Positions 1 through 8,466 of a DNA stretch of 64,000 nucleotides are shown in pieces (position 1 is the stretch's first letter; every line of letters begins with the position of its first letter). A program made the position numbers and the translations under genes. Origin of the DNA: Mariniphaga sp041687255 (GTDB lineage: Bacteria > Bacteroidota > Bacteroidia > Bacteroidales > Prolixibacteraceae); contig JAWLCL010000006.1 of the NCBI GenBank assembly GCA_041687255.1, positions 124,001 through 188,000 on the forward strand, given 5' to 3'. The notes under the pieces were generated by a model that saw only the letters and a list, made by a program, of their open reading frames with translations, was not told where the DNA came from and did no database searches.

Positions 1-1
1 A

Positions 2-1072
2 AGACATGCATCACGAAAAAAAGGTTTGAAAGAAAAGCCTGAAGCTGATTTATATATTCAGGCCGCAAAAGAATTGAATCTTCCTCCTGAGTCTTGCGTT
101 CTCTTTGACGACACCATACAGGGGCTAAGGGCAGGAAGTAAAGGTAATTTTGGGCTGGTGGTTGGTGTAAGCCGGGCAGATAACCGGAAATTACTGAGTG
201 AAAACGGTGCTGATGTAGTTATTGATGATTTTGATGAAATCGACCTTCTTAACGACCCGGACATAAAAGCCTGGTTTGAACAGCCTACTCCTCCATTTGC
301 ATCCGAGTACGTAAAAATAGGGGATGCAGTTTATGAAAAAACTCCTGTTCTGTTTCTTGATTATGACGGAACCCTTACACCTATTGTACAGCGCCCTGAA
401 GCGGCAGTGATATCGGATGAAATGAAGGAAGTTCTAAATGAATGTGCTTCAAAATTTACAGTAGCTGCTGTAAGCGGCAGAGATATGGATGACCTGAAAT
501 CGAGAATTAAACTTGAGAATATGATTTATGCAGGCAGCCATGGTTTTCGTATTTCAGGCCCCGAGGGATTGTATATGGAACATGAAAAGACGGATGAAAT
601 ACTGCCCCGGCTGGATGCAATTGAGAAAAAACTGCAGGATGTGTTTTCGGAAGGAGTGGAAGGAGTGCAAATCGAAAGAAAACGTTATGCGATAGCTATC
701 CATTACCGAAATGCAGAGGAGAAAGATGTACCTTTCATCAGGCAGAAATCGTTTGAAGCAATTGAACAATCTGAAGGGTTCAAAATTGGGGAAGGCAAAA
801 AAATACTTGAAATAAAACCCGACATCGACTGGCATAAAGGCAAAGCAGTACTCTGGATTCTTGAAAAACTGGGACTAAATGACACCGGTAAATATGTCCC
901 CATTTATATAGGAGATGATACTACCGATGAAGATGCCTATCGCGCTTTAAAAGGCAAAGGCTTTGGCATACAGGTTGGTCCGGGAGCTGAACAAACAGCT
1001 GCACAATTTAAACTTAAAAATGTTTACCAGGTAAGGTTATTACTGAAAGAACTTGTTAATTTCATTGTTTAA
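2..1072 (+). CDS. otsB: HAD phosphatase / trehalose-6-phosphate phosphatase fusion (5' truncated by window)
   Basis: The frame is open back to base 2, so the true start lies outside the window. The first ~75 visible residues look like the end of a beta-phosphoglucomutase-type HAD domain (KPEAD followed by VLFDDTIQGLRAGSKG). After a short linker a complete second HAD phosphatase begins with the nucleophile motif FLDYDGTLTP, then AAVSGR and the acidic motif YIGDDTTDEDAYRAL, as in trehalose-6-phosphate phosphatases (OtsB). OtsB removes phosphate from trehalose-6-phosphate in the cytoplasm to give trehalose. The pairing suggests a bifunctional enzyme handling glucose phosphate and trehalose phosphate, which is inference. 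It converges with the APP1-like gene 22 bp away. The phosphatase half is secure; the substrate of the N-terminal half is not visible. Confidence 0.88.
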   Translation, partial: RHASRKKGLKEKPEADLYIQAAKELNLPPESCVLFDDTIQGLRAGSKGNFGLVVGVSRADNRKLLSENGADVVIDDFDEIDLLNDPDIKAWFEQPTPPFASEYVKIGDAVYEKTPVLFLDYDGTLTPIVQRPEAAVISDEMKEVLNECASKFTVAAVSGRDMDDLKSRIKLENMIYAGSHGFRISGPEGLYMEHEKTDEILPRLDAIEKKLQDVFSEGVEGVQIERKRYAIAIHYRNAEEKDVPFIRQKSFEAIEQSEGFKIGEGKKILEIKPDIDWHKGKAVLWILEKLGLNDTGKYVPIYIGDDTTDEDAYRALKGKGFGIQVGPGAEQTAAQFKLKNVYQVRLLLKELVNFIV

Positions 1073-1094
1073 TTCCCTTCAAATCTTCAGAGCA

Positions 1095-2195
1095 TTATAT
1101 ATCAGCAAGCAAATCTATCGGGGTAAGACCGTTTTTAGTGGCATGGTGAGCTGCCTCATGGGTTTCCTTTACTTCCAGGTAAGCTGTATTTACCTTTGCC
1201 AGCTTTTTGTGCAGGTTTTCCTGCTTTTCCAGGAAGCTCCGGGAACGAATTTTCCGGATGTAAATAGCTTCAACCCGGCCCGGAAAATCGGTGGCAAGCC
1301 TTGAATAAATGTCAGGGTCGTGCTGTCCGCTGTCGCCAATAAGTATAAATTTAGGATTTGGGTACAACTCCATTAGTGATTTAACCTTCTCGTATTTATG
1401 CTCATGACTACCCCCACCCGACTTCCAGAACTTATAAATGGAATAGGTTAATGTACGCAGTAAAAACACCCCCTTTGGAATCTTATTTATGGTAAAAAAA
1501 TCTTCCAGCAAGTCGTAAAGGTTCCACTCGCTGCTGGAAACATAAAAAAACGGGTTATTCTCCTGTTTCTCTTTTCCTTCCGCAAGGGCATGATAAAATA
1601 AATCGACATGTGAAAAATGATTTCTGGAAATGGCATTTTTAAAAAGCATCAGCCGCAGTTTCCGTAATGTCTGAGTGGCATGTGAAACCATAACTGTATC
1701 ATCAATATCAGAAACAATAATCCGTTTTTGATCTTTGGGAACGATGCGTACTTCGCCGGTGGCATAAACCGAGGGCTGGTCTTCAACTATCTCATCAAGC
1801 AGTTCAAGATGAACCGGATGCCATTCCTTGCCAAGCAAAGCATCAGATTTATTGTCGAAATGAAAATGAAAATCAAAATACCCCAGGTCATCGGTTTCCA
1901 TAATTGATATTTTTCCTAAAAGCTCCGCCTTAACCTTTACTCCTGGAATTTCATCACTCGAAAAACGTTTAATGGTAGCCAAAACATTGTGCCAAAACCT
2001 GTGCTTATCTTTAGGCTTAGACAATCCTTTATCCTCTATTACCATTCCTTTTATAAAAACATCGGTTTCATTGCCATATCCCCTGTAGGGAACAATTCGG
2101 GGCACATCGAGCCAACCAAGTTTTTGCTTTAAATATACTTTTATCCAGCGTAAGGGTTTTTTAATTTTTTTAAATACAGGTTTTAGTATCTTCAT
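1095..2195 (-). CDS. APP1-type phosphatase (DUF2183 family)
   Basis: 366 residues. The C-terminal half carries the HAD-like motif of the yeast App1 / DUF2183 family: VSDIDDTVM around residues 162-170, the middle motif FYVSSSEWNLYDLL, and the late motif ILIGDSGQHDPDIY around 283-296. In yeast App1 this domain is a magnesium-dependent phosphatidate phosphatase. In bacteria the substrate is generally unproven. The N-terminus is basic and lysine-rich without a signal peptide, so a cytoplasmic or membrane-surface location is likely. Its promoter region contains the first palindromic repeat element. Family assignment is firm; lipid-phosphate specificity is inferred. Confidence 0.85.
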   Translation of the reverse strand: MKILKPVFKKIKKPLRWIKVYLKQKLGWLDVPRIVPYRGYGNETDVFIKGMVIEDKGLSKPKDKHRFWHNVLATIKRFSSDEIPGVKVKAELLGKISIMETDDLGYFDFHFHFDNKSDALLGKEWHPVHLELLDEIVEDQPSVYATGEVRIVPKDQKRIIVSDIDDTVMVSHATQTLRKLRLMLFKNAISRNHFSHVDLFYHALAEGKEKQENNPFFYVSSSEWNLYDLLEDFFTINKIPKGVFLLRTLTYSIYKFWKSGGGSHEHKYEKVKSLMELYPNPKFILIGDSGQHDPDIYSRLATDFPGRVEAIYIRKIRSRSFLEKQENLHKKLAKVNTAYLEVKETHEAAHHATKNGLTPIDLLADI

Positions 2196-2410
2196 CTTTT
2201 ATAGCATGATTTCACAATGATATGAATAATGCAACTTCTGCACCAAATTGTTCAATAAGAAAAAAATGGTGGTGCAATGAAAAATGAATTATTGTTTGCT
2301 AAACATTAAGGCACTTCAAAACGACTACATGATCCGGGAGAACCTTTTTTTCCCGGTTTATAAGGGCACATTCCGGTAACCATTAGTATATACTTCCTTT
2401 TAACCTAATT

Positions 2411-2505
2411 CATTTTAAATTCAATATTAACTCAAATATAACTCAATGTAAATTCGCAAAATATTGAATTTATATTGAATTATAATTGAATTTACATTGA
2501 GTTTA
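2411..2505. repeat. Palindromic element with 11-bp internal period, copy 1
   Basis: Units of 11 bp built on A-(A/C)-TCAAT run left to right, then appear in reverse complement as ATTGA-(A/G)-T units. The outer arms 2440-2455 and 2488-2503 are perfect 16-bp inverted repeats. An inner set, 2417-2428 against 2460-2471, pairs over 12 bp. Bases 2484-2505 are identical to 28874-28895 of copy 2, and the octamer GAAGGTAT follows 7 bases after the shared core in both copies. It sits between two minus-strand genes. Its function is unknown; it is not a plain terminator because the stem lacks GC and the TonB gene has its own hairpin. Confidence 0.75.
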
Positions 2506-2600
2506 CTTAGTCGAAGGTATAACGTTAGCATTTACAGCAACTCATCTTTAATTCCTTATTTTCTAAAGAACTTTTATTCGGTCATTTTTCAGTATGCCAT

Positions 2601-2634
2601 AAGAAAACCGCCACAAAAACTTGTTGTGAGGCGG
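2601..2634 (-). terminator. Rho-independent terminator of the TonB-domain gene
   Basis: CCGCC (2608-2612) pairs with GGCGG (2630-2634), extended by ACAA/TTGT with a small bulge. Read on the minus strand the stem runs into a T-rich tail (GGTTTTCTTAT). It lies 36 bp after the stop at 2670. Confidence 0.65.
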
Positions 2635-2669
2635 CATCTTAACATTAAAGTCTTACTACTTTTTATAAG

Positions 2670-3377
2670 TTATCGGATAAGTGCCCTGATGGCAGGATCC
2701 TTTTCAAAATCGAATGTAACAGGAACAACTGCCATAGAGGCAACATCAACATCTTCCACTTTTCCGGGTTCCCAGTTTCCGGATGTAGCCTTAACAGCTT
2801 CCACTGCTTGCTCTCTAAGATCATTAAGATAGTTCTCCCTTGAAGTTTCTATGTTACTGGAAGTTGTGGCGTAAGGTATTTCACCATTTTCATCAACAAC
2901 AAATTTAACAAATATGGTACCTTCAAGCCCCCAGTTTTTTGCCTTTTCAGGATATTTTAAGTTGCTCTGAATTGCTCTGTTGAGCTCCATTTCACCCTGA
3001 TATTCAGGTTCCTCATCGACTGAATAAAAAACACCAATGCGGTTGGGCTTCGCCTTCATCATGTTTTTATTGCTCTTCAAATCAAAAATAGAAACCTCCA
3101 GTCGCTTGCGGTCAACAGTGTTATCAACACCTGTTACCACCACATCCTGAATTTCTCCATCTTCGATGGTATACTTATATGAAAATTCAGGATATTCCTG
3201 TGCAACTTTATGAATCTGTTTCAGGAGGTCAGTATTTATATCCTCCATCTCTTCCAGTTCGCTAATTGATTCAACGGTTTTCTCTCTTTGTCCGTAAGCA
3301 GGTAACATTATAAATGCTGCTAAACCTAACATAAATAAAAGTTTGAAAGCTGTCTTTATAAAATTTTTCTTTTTCAT
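2670..3377 (-). CDS. Exported protein with TonB C-terminal domain
   Basis: 235 residues with a clear signal peptide or membrane anchor (KKK, a hydrophobic run, then PAYGQ near residue 30). The C-terminal ~100 residues match the TonB_C fold as seen in Bacteroidota: LNRAIQSNLKYPEKAKNWGLE, GTIFVKFVVDENGEI, then a tail that sums rows of a beta-sheet (WEPGKVEDVDVASMAVVPVTF). TonB proteins transmit energy to outer-membrane receptors, but this one lacks a proline-rich periplasmic spacer and has no ExbB/ExbD neighbours. It may be a TonB-like periplasmic protein rather than a true energy transducer. It is monocistronic, with its own terminator downstream. Confidence 0.82.
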   Translation of the reverse strand: MKKKNFIKTAFKLLFMLGLAAFIMLPAYGQREKTVESISELEEMEDINTDLLKQIHKVAQEYPEFSYKYTIEDGEIQDVVVTGVDNTVDRKRLEVSIFDLKSNKNMMKAKPNRIGVFYSVDEEPEYQGEMELNRAIQSNLKYPEKAKNWGLEGTIFVKFVVDENGEIPYATTSSNIETSRENYLNDLREQAVEAVKATSGNWEPGKVEDVDVASMAVVPVTFDFEKDPAIRALIR

Positions 3378-3668
3378 GACAATATATTTTAATGGTTAAA
3401 ACTCTAATATTTAATATAAAAGATGAAAACACCATGCCAATTACGATAAAAAAGAAAGAATTTTATATGATAATATGCTGATGCTGCTTGTTACCGATTT
3501 ACAAAGTGAAACAACCTATGCCTGGAGGAATAGCGGTCATTTCTTCGATAAAAAAAAACATAATATTGTTATAAACTGAGAATAAATAAAAAGATTCTTT
3601 TGACATCCAGATTTACAGTGGATTGTCTTCCCCGAAGTGAGGTGATTTTACACACTTTTAAAACCGTG

Positions 3669-4064
3669 CTAATCGGCAAAAATCAAACCTACAATAATAA
3701 GAATAACAAGAAAAACTAAAAGAAACCAGAAGAAGGTTCCTAAAGCTACAGCAGCGGCTTCTTGTCTGTTTGTCCTCCTTTCGGCATCCATTTCGCTTCG
3801 GGCTTTTGGGCTGGGTGTTGTTGCCGCCAGCAATAAGGCTATTACCAAACCGGCAGCTATAGGAGGTACCCAATAAATATCGGCAAAGTAAGGTCCTATA
3901 GGTGAAATCCATATATCGGCTGCAAGTATCCCCAGCAATATAATTATAAAGAAGGCCCAAAAACTTCCCCATGGACCGCTTACACGCAACAGGAATCTAA
4001 AAAATACCGTAATTAGAAACGCCAGAGCAACCAAATAAAGTATTCCCCAAAATAATCCGTTCAT
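3669..4064 (-). CDS. Small integral membrane protein, unknown function
   Basis: 131 residues with four likely transmembrane segments (about 4-26, 34-52, 64-81, 106-129). The only sizeable soluble stretch is at 82-105 (TPSPKARSEMDAERRTNRQE), which is charged and probably cytoplasmic. I recognise no family motif. Codon use matches the neighbours and the membrane pattern is coherent, so the gene looks real. It stands alone: 291 bp separate it from the TonB gene and it is divergent from the SDR gene. It could be a stress-induced membrane protein, given the surrounding genes, but that is context only. Confidence 0.7.
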   Translation of the reverse strand: MNGLFWGILYLVALAFLITVFFRFLLRVSGPWGSFWAFFIIILLGILAADIWISPIGPYFADIYWVPPIAAGLVIALLLAATTPSPKARSEMDAERRTNRQEAAAVALGTFFWFLLVFLVILIIVGLIFAD

Positions 4065-4194
4065 AACCTTTTACTTTTGATTTATAACTGCCAGTGTAAA
4101 TTTCATGCCATCCTGATAATTCATTCGAAATTTGGAACAATATTTTCCTCTGGTGGTTATAAAAAAAAGTTGCTCAACTTCAAATGCAATAAAA

Positions 4195-4902
4195 ATGAAC
4201 ATTTTAATTACCGGCACAAGTTCCGGTTTGGGTTTAGGACTTACACAACATTATCTTAACCAGGGGCATATTGTTTATGGCATCAGCCGTAAACTGAATG
4301 ACGATTTAAAACAGTTTGAAAACTTCAGGTTTCTTTACCAGGACATATCCAAATTCAGTGAAATAGAAACCAATCTTATATCATTTTTAAATGGAATTGC
4401 ATCGCTTGACCTGGTCATATTAAATGCCGGCATGCTCAATACAGTAAAAGATTTGAAAGATACCACACTTGAGGAAATCAAGGAAGTTATGAATGTAAAT
4501 GTGTGGTCCAATAAAGTGCTAATTGATACACTCTTCAACCATGTGAAAAAAATCGGACAGGTAGTAGCCATATCATCCGGGGCTGCCGTTTCAGGAGCGC
4601 GCGGCTGGAATGCTTATTCACTGTCGAAAGCCACCTTAAACATGCTTATAAATCTTTATGCGAATGAACATACGAATACCCATTTTTCAGCCCTGGCTCC
4701 CGGAGTAATAAAAACCAAAATGCAGGATTACATTTACGGGTTACCTGAAAATGAACGATATCCTGTTGTGGAAAGATTAAAACAGCTGCGTGATTCGGGT
4801 AATATGCATGACCCACACACGGCAGCTGAAATAAATGCAAAAGCAATAGAGAAAGCCAAAGCCTATAAAAGCGGCTCATTTCTCGATTCCAGGAATATGT
4901 AA
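4195..4902 (+). CDS. Short-chain dehydrogenase/reductase (SDR)
   Basis: I start at the internal ATG at 4195 because it opens directly on the Rossmann motif (MNILITGTSSGLGLG), as usual in the family; an upstream in-frame ATG at 4132 would add 21 unlikely residues. The 235-residue product shows the cofactor motif TGxxxGLG, NAG (LILNAGML) and the catalytic S...YxxxK (SSGAAVSGARGWNAYSLSK). Classical SDRs oxidise or reduce alcohols and ketones with NAD(P). The substrate cannot be read here; the short size and AYSLSKATLNML resemble the sepiapterin/benzil-reductase-like group. Its stop lies 4 bp from the convergent sodC stop. Confidence 0.88.
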   Translation: MNILITGTSSGLGLGLTQHYLNQGHIVYGISRKLNDDLKQFENFRFLYQDISKFSEIETNLISFLNGIASLDLVILNAGMLNTVKDLKDTTLEEIKEVMNVNVWSNKVLIDTLFNHVKKIGQVVAISSGAAVSGARGWNAYSLSKATLNMLINLYANEHTNTHFSALAPGVIKTKMQDYIYGLPENERYPVVERLKQLRDSGNMHDPHTAAEINAKAIEKAKAYKSGSFLDSRNM

Positions 4903-4906
4903 GTGT

Positions 4907-5509
4907 TTATTCCGCAACACCGATTATACCACAGGCCAATCTTCCACCGGCATCTCCTGTTGGCTGTGAAGTAAGATCGTCTTCACCGGCATGAACAACC
5001 ACGGCCCTTCCAATAATTGAATTTGCCCCTGTAAAGGAAATTAAGGAATCGGTTAGTTCAAACTGTGCACGTCCGTCTTGTCCGGCTTCAATATTACCAA
5101 GATCTCCCACATGCCGCTCTTCATCGTTAGGTCCTCCATGGTCGCTGTCATCGGGATTAAAATGACCTCCCGCAGAGGTGCCATCGGCAGCAGAGCAATC
5201 GCCGTATTCATGAATATGGAAACCATGCAGCCCGGGAGTCAACCCTTCAACATCGGCTTCCACCGTAATTGAAGAACCATTACGGGTAAAGGTTACAGTC
5301 CCGCTAACATTGTTTCCTTCGGTTGGATGTAAAACACATACTGCCTTTTCTACATCCTGGAATAACTGATTTTGATTTGAGTCATCAACAGTCATTACTT
5401 CTTCCGACTCGGCTTCCGTACCTTGCCTGGGAGGGTTGTCACAACCACTAATAATAAATGTTCCCAAACCAATGAATAATAAAATGTAAATAGATGTAGT
5501 AACTTTCAT
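4907..5509 (-). CDS. sodC: Cu/Zn superoxide dismutase lipoprotein
   Basis: 200 residues with a lipoprotein signal (IISGC, Cys around 23) followed by an acidic linker. The SOD domain has the copper ligands in HGFHIHEYGDC, the zinc ligands in GGHFNPDDSDHGGPNDEERHVGDLGN, and the late copper ligand in VVVHAGEDDL, plus the Cys pair of the structural disulfide (GDC and LACG). All metal ligands appear intact, so it should convert periplasmic superoxide to peroxide and oxygen. It is the third gene of a tight minus-strand operon (BON, DCC-like, sodC; gaps of 17 and 21 bp). Confidence 0.95.
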   Translation of the reverse strand: MKVTTSIYILLFIGLGTFIISGCDNPPRQGTEAESEEVMTVDDSNQNQLFQDVEKAVCVLHPTEGNNVSGTVTFTRNGSSITVEADVEGLTPGLHGFHIHEYGDCSAADGTSAGGHFNPDDSDHGGPNDEERHVGDLGNIEAGQDGRAQFELTDSLISFTGANSIIGRAVVVHAGEDDLTSQPTGDAGGRLACGIIGVAE

Positions 5510-5530
5510 AACTTTTATTGAATTAAATAT

Positions 5531-5872
5531 TTATGCATCAGAATACCTGTCTGATAACCTGTCGTACAATGAATCTCTTATTTTTTGCGGAATTAATATA
5601 AACCAATAAAGCATTGATTTAAGGCCGTTGAGGCTGCGGGCGGCCTGCAGCAAAGCACCCGATTTTACAAATACTTTTCCTCTTTCACATAATACCATCA
5701 GTTTTTCTCCGGTGGGATCAATTCCATATTGTGAAAGCAATATCTTACTTTCCTCGGAATGAATGGAAAGAAAGTTAAACTTATTATAGCCGCCACTTTT
5801 AAAAATCAGCTGCATTGTTCTGCTGCAAAAAGGGCTTTTATTATCGATTAGCAATACCGGCACCTCTTCCAT
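5531..5872 (-). CDS. DCC-family (DUF393-like) protein lacking the first active-site Cys
   Basis: 113 residues resembling the thiol-disulfide DCC family (DUF393): a beta-strand leading to D-N-K-S-P-F-C, then a helix, and the C-terminal tract ending in YWFILIPQKIRDSLYDRL, typical of the family. The normal motif is DGxCxxC; here the first Cys is Ser, leaving a single Cys at about residue 17. A normal dithiol redox role is therefore unlikely, although a monothiol function is possible. It sits in the operon between the BON protein and sodC, which points to stress physiology. Confidence 0.75.
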   Translation of the reverse strand: MEEVPVLLIDNKSPFCSRTMQLIFKSGGYNKFNFLSIHSEESKILLSQYGIDPTGEKLMVLCERGKVFVKSGALLQAARSLNGLKSMLYWFILIPQKIRDSLYDRLSDRYSDA

Positions 5873-5889
5873 GATTTAAAAAATTAAGT

Positions 5890-6555
5890 TTATCCAATTG
5901 TTATTTCATCTTCAATGTTAACCACACCCCTGGTGTAATTAACCAAATCGATAGCTTCACGCTTTATGGCATAATTTGCCACGTTTCCTGTCAGATGGGC
6001 AATTCCCCTGCTCACCTCAACTTCAATGTTATCCTCATCAATCAGGATACTTTGCTCAAATGCATCGCGGATATTCTTTTCAATCTCTTTGTCTTCCACT
6101 GTTTTTTCGGGCTTTACATTGAGCTGGTTTGCCACACTTTTAACGCCCTGCGTATTATTGGCCAGATCTTCAGTTTCAAATCGTTCCCAAAAAGTAGCCA
6201 CTGTTCCCCTAAGGGTAACAATCCTGTTTTTTGTTTCAACTTCAACCCCTGACGAATCGATGCGGCTGTTCCAATGCAGAGAATCTACAATATTCCTGGT
6301 GATCTGCGAATCGTCGGGCAGTGAAGATTCTTCTGCAAAACGCACTTCCAGGTTATTTTCAACGTGCTTTACTCCGGGAACGCGGTAGGCATCTTTTGCA
6401 GCAGAAATTTTGGCTGCATAACTGTTAACATGTCCTTCCAGGAAAACATAGTTTTCTGATACCTTAACAGCGATATTTGTGTCATCAACACTATCGTCCC
6501 ATTTCAACTGATTTGTAACGTCTCTTGTGATTATATCGGCAATTGTTGGATCCAT
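5890..6555 (-). CDS. Triple BON-domain protein (OsmY-like)
   Basis: 221 residues made of three consecutive BON repeats (about 5-72, 80-148 and 155-221). Each shows the pattern I-x-V...V-x-L-x-G-x-V...A...A...V-x-G-V-x-x-V-x-N. BON domains bind membranes or phospholipid and are common in osmotic-stress proteins such as E. coli OsmY. Unlike OsmY there is no signal peptide at the annotated start, so it may be cytoplasmic. It is the first gene of the BON - DCC - sodC operon. Upstream, 253 bp separate it from the PRC-barrel gene, which ends at its own hairpin. Confidence 0.88.
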   Translation of the reverse strand: MDPTIADIITRDVTNQLKWDDSVDDTNIAVKVSENYVFLEGHVNSYAAKISAAKDAYRVPGVKHVENNLEVRFAEESSLPDDSQITRNIVDSLHWNSRIDSSGVEVETKNRIVTLRGTVATFWERFETEDLANNTQGVKSVANQLNVKPEKTVEDKEIEKNIRDAFEQSILIDEDNIEVEVSRGIAHLTGNVANYAIKREAIDLVNYTRGVVNIEDEITIG

Positions 6556-6726
6556 ACTATTTATTTTTTCTAAAGAATTTTCCTAAAAGCATGCCAACAA
6601 TAAATTTGTTCCCTGAAGCAGATTTTTGCTGAATTATACAGGGGCCAGCGCCGTATTCATAATTTCAGGATAAGAAAAAGAGTGTGAACCATATGCTACA
6701 GGTTGGGGAAAAAGTAAACACTAAAA

Positions 6727-6758
6727 CCCCGAAGCAATAAAATAAATTGACTCCGGGG
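6727..6758 (-). terminator. Terminator at the end of the pyruvate dehydrogenase - USP - PRC operon
   Basis: CCCCG (6727-6731) pairs with CGGGG (6754-6758), helped by AG/CT and CAA/TTG inside with mismatches. Read on the minus strand it is followed by GTTTTAGTGTTT, a moderate U-rich tail. It lies about 50 bp after the PRC gene stop. Confidence 0.5.
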
Positions 6759-6808
6759 CATAAGTGTGCAGGGGAATTTTATGGTACTTTTATGGTACCT
6801 TTTTTCGG

Positions 6809-7558
6809 TTATCTTCTTATTTTGGTGCTGAAAAATTTATAAACTTCACCTTCATACTCCTGATTCCAATCTTTTGAGGAATCGTATTCAGGTGCGTTTT
6901 TAATTTCATCTTTGGGTAAATTAACGGTGATTTCTTTATCAATAAAACTGATTTCCTCAAGCAGTTCTACCGGCAATACCACTTCTTTACTCCATGGTGT
7001 GAGATTTTTGGTATCAATTACCGCGAACAAAATTTGCCAGGTGTCATAATCAACAATTAAGTCTTCGATATGTCCGAATTGGTCATCGGTTGCTTTGATG
7101 TAATAACCCTTAATTTCGCTAAAGCTCCTCAAATTTGTTTCTTCTTCATCTCTTTCACCAGCTCTTCGCGGAATACTAAATGGATAACCATTACCAAGCA
7201 ATGATTCTCTGCCGGCATAACCGGCAACGGCTTCAGGCCAGTATGGCTGTATCTGGTAATGCTGCAACAACTGTGTTTCGTATTGCCTTGAAACAGGCAT
7301 ATCATATTCCAGACCGGGAGAATTTTCAATTTCCTTAATGGTTAACCGAACCGGAAAATGTTTATCATCCCATAATGGAGTCCCCAGGTGTTCGCGCGGT
7401 ATAAGAACGCGTTTATCGGAAAAAAAACCGCCTAAATCAACCTCAAGGTATCTTATAACCCACGTTTGATCGTCAAACAGGAAATTCTTTACCTTTCCCT
7501 TTTCCCCATCGGTTGCCTCCAGGGTAAACTTTTTAAGTTTCTTTAAACTGTGTTTCAT
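6809..7558 (-). CDS. Tandem PRC-barrel protein
   Basis: 249 residues with two PRC-barrel-like halves: residues ~1-75 (KKFTLEATDGEKGKVKNFLFDDQTWVIRYLEVDLG...VLIPREHL) and ~115-195 (IKGYYIKATDDQFGHIEDLIVDYDTWQILFAVIDTKN...VVLPVELL). The matching order DG/DQ-x-G-x-(V/I)-x-(D/N)-(F/L)-(L/I)-x-D-x-x-T-W shows internal duplication. PRC barrels are small adaptor folds found in photosynthetic reaction centre subunit H and RimM; stand-alone tandem versions are common in stress clusters and poorly characterised. It is the last gene of the aceE-aceF-lpd-usp-prc run, 36 bp after the USP gene, and is followed by a hairpin. Confidence 0.82.
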   Translation of the reverse strand: MKHSLKKLKKFTLEATDGEKGKVKNFLFDDQTWVIRYLEVDLGGFFSDKRVLIPREHLGTPLWDDKHFPVRLTIKEIENSPGLEYDMPVSRQYETQLLQHYQIQPYWPEAVAGYAGRESLLGNGYPFSIPRRAGERDEEETNLRSFSEIKGYYIKATDDQFGHIEDLIVDYDTWQILFAVIDTKNLTPWSKEVVLPVELLEEISFIDKEITVNLPKDEIKNAPEYDSSKDWNQEYEGEVYKFFSTKIRR

Positions 7559-7594
7559 TTTATCAGAGTTTTAAGTTTATAAATTTCATTTTTT

Positions 7595-8458
7595 TCATTT
7601 CCTGTAAAAGTAAAGGGTAGGAATGTTTGTTTTTTCAATTATGGTTTCAACCATATCAGTTTTGAAATTCTTTTTAAATAAATTTTTCTTATGCTGAAAC
7701 AGCATAATCAAATCGGGTTCATTCCTGTTGCTGTATTTTATTAGAGCTTCGGTATAATCCTCTCCTTTAAGCACATTAGCTTTTACTTTTGCAGGCAATA
7801 GTGTACGTTCAGCCACTTTTTTCCATGAATTGCTTTTAAGTTCCAGTTCCATATAATCTTTTTTATCGGCAACAGAAACTGCATTAACTGTTGGGTCAAA
7901 AGCTTCGAAGAAAAATCTCAGGTCGGAATATCTTTCCAGTTCATCGGATTCAAAATCCACCGGAAGCAATATCTTCTTATATTCCCTGAATTCTTTCCCG
8001 GGAGGCACCAGTATGCACATGGCTTTTGAACCTTTTATCATGTCGTAGATTTCACTCTTTTCTTCAAATATCGTCCCATCGGCTTCTGCGCTGACAACTA
8101 CAAGAGAAGAAGTTTCTTCTGCAATCAGTTTTTCAACTTCATCTTCAATGCTGCCGGCCTTAACAACTGTATCAACTTTAAGAGGGTAATTAACACTTGA
8201 GGTTTCCCTGCTCAACAGTTTATCCAGTTCAGTATTCACCAGGGTAATTTCCTTTTCAGAAGATTCAACATGCCCCAAAGGTTCTCCGGGAGTGAGCGAC
8301 TGTGAATCGGAATAGGAACTGTATTTTGCCTGATTTGATCGTGGATCTATAACATGAAGTACAACCACTTTGGAATCCATAGCCCGGGCAAGATTTAGCC
8401 CGTAGGGGATTATAGATTGGGCACTTCCTCTGACATCACTTATTATTATTGTTCTCAT
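7595..8458 (-). CDS. Tandem universal stress protein (UspA family)
   Basis: 287 residues containing two Usp folds. The first (1-~135) starts RTIIISDVRGSAQSIIPYGLNLARAM and ends with SLVVVSAEADG; the second (~150-287) starts KKILLPVDFESDELERYSDL and ends DLIMLFQHKKNLFKKNF...NIPTLYFYRK. The ATP-binding GxxG-x9-G(S/T) signature is not clear in either half, so nucleotide binding is doubtful. The start lies 8 bp after the dihydrolipoyl dehydrogenase stop, so it is almost certainly co-transcribed with pyruvate dehydrogenase. The link to stress or energy state is inferred from family and position. Confidence 0.88.
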   Translation of the reverse strand: MRTIIISDVRGSAQSIIPYGLNLARAMDSKVVVLHVIDPRSNQAKYSSYSDSQSLTPGEPLGHVESSEKEITLVNTELDKLLSRETSSVNYPLKVDTVVKAGSIEDEVEKLIAEETSSLVVVSAEADGTIFEEKSEIYDMIKGSKAMCILVPPGKEFREYKKILLPVDFESDELERYSDLRFFFEAFDPTVNAVSVADKKDYMELELKSNSWKKVAERTLLPAKVKANVLKGEDYTEALIKYSNRNEPDLIMLFQHKKNLFKKNFKTDMVETIIEKTNIPTLYFYRK

Positions 8459-8466
8459 AATTTCAT

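Larger units (their letters stand above)
2196..2669. other. Intergenic region with palindromic repeat and terminator
   Basis: No credible gene in this 474-base, AT-rich stretch. It holds the downstream hairpin of the TonB-domain gene (2601-2634) and one copy of an 11-bp-period palindromic element (about 2411-2505), described separately. The rest (2196-2400) shows nothing I can name. Confidence 0.6.

Noticed and set aside
2497..2832. + strand frame starting in the palindromic repeat
   Set aside because: It begins in the repeat and runs antisense through the TonB-domain gene and its terminator.
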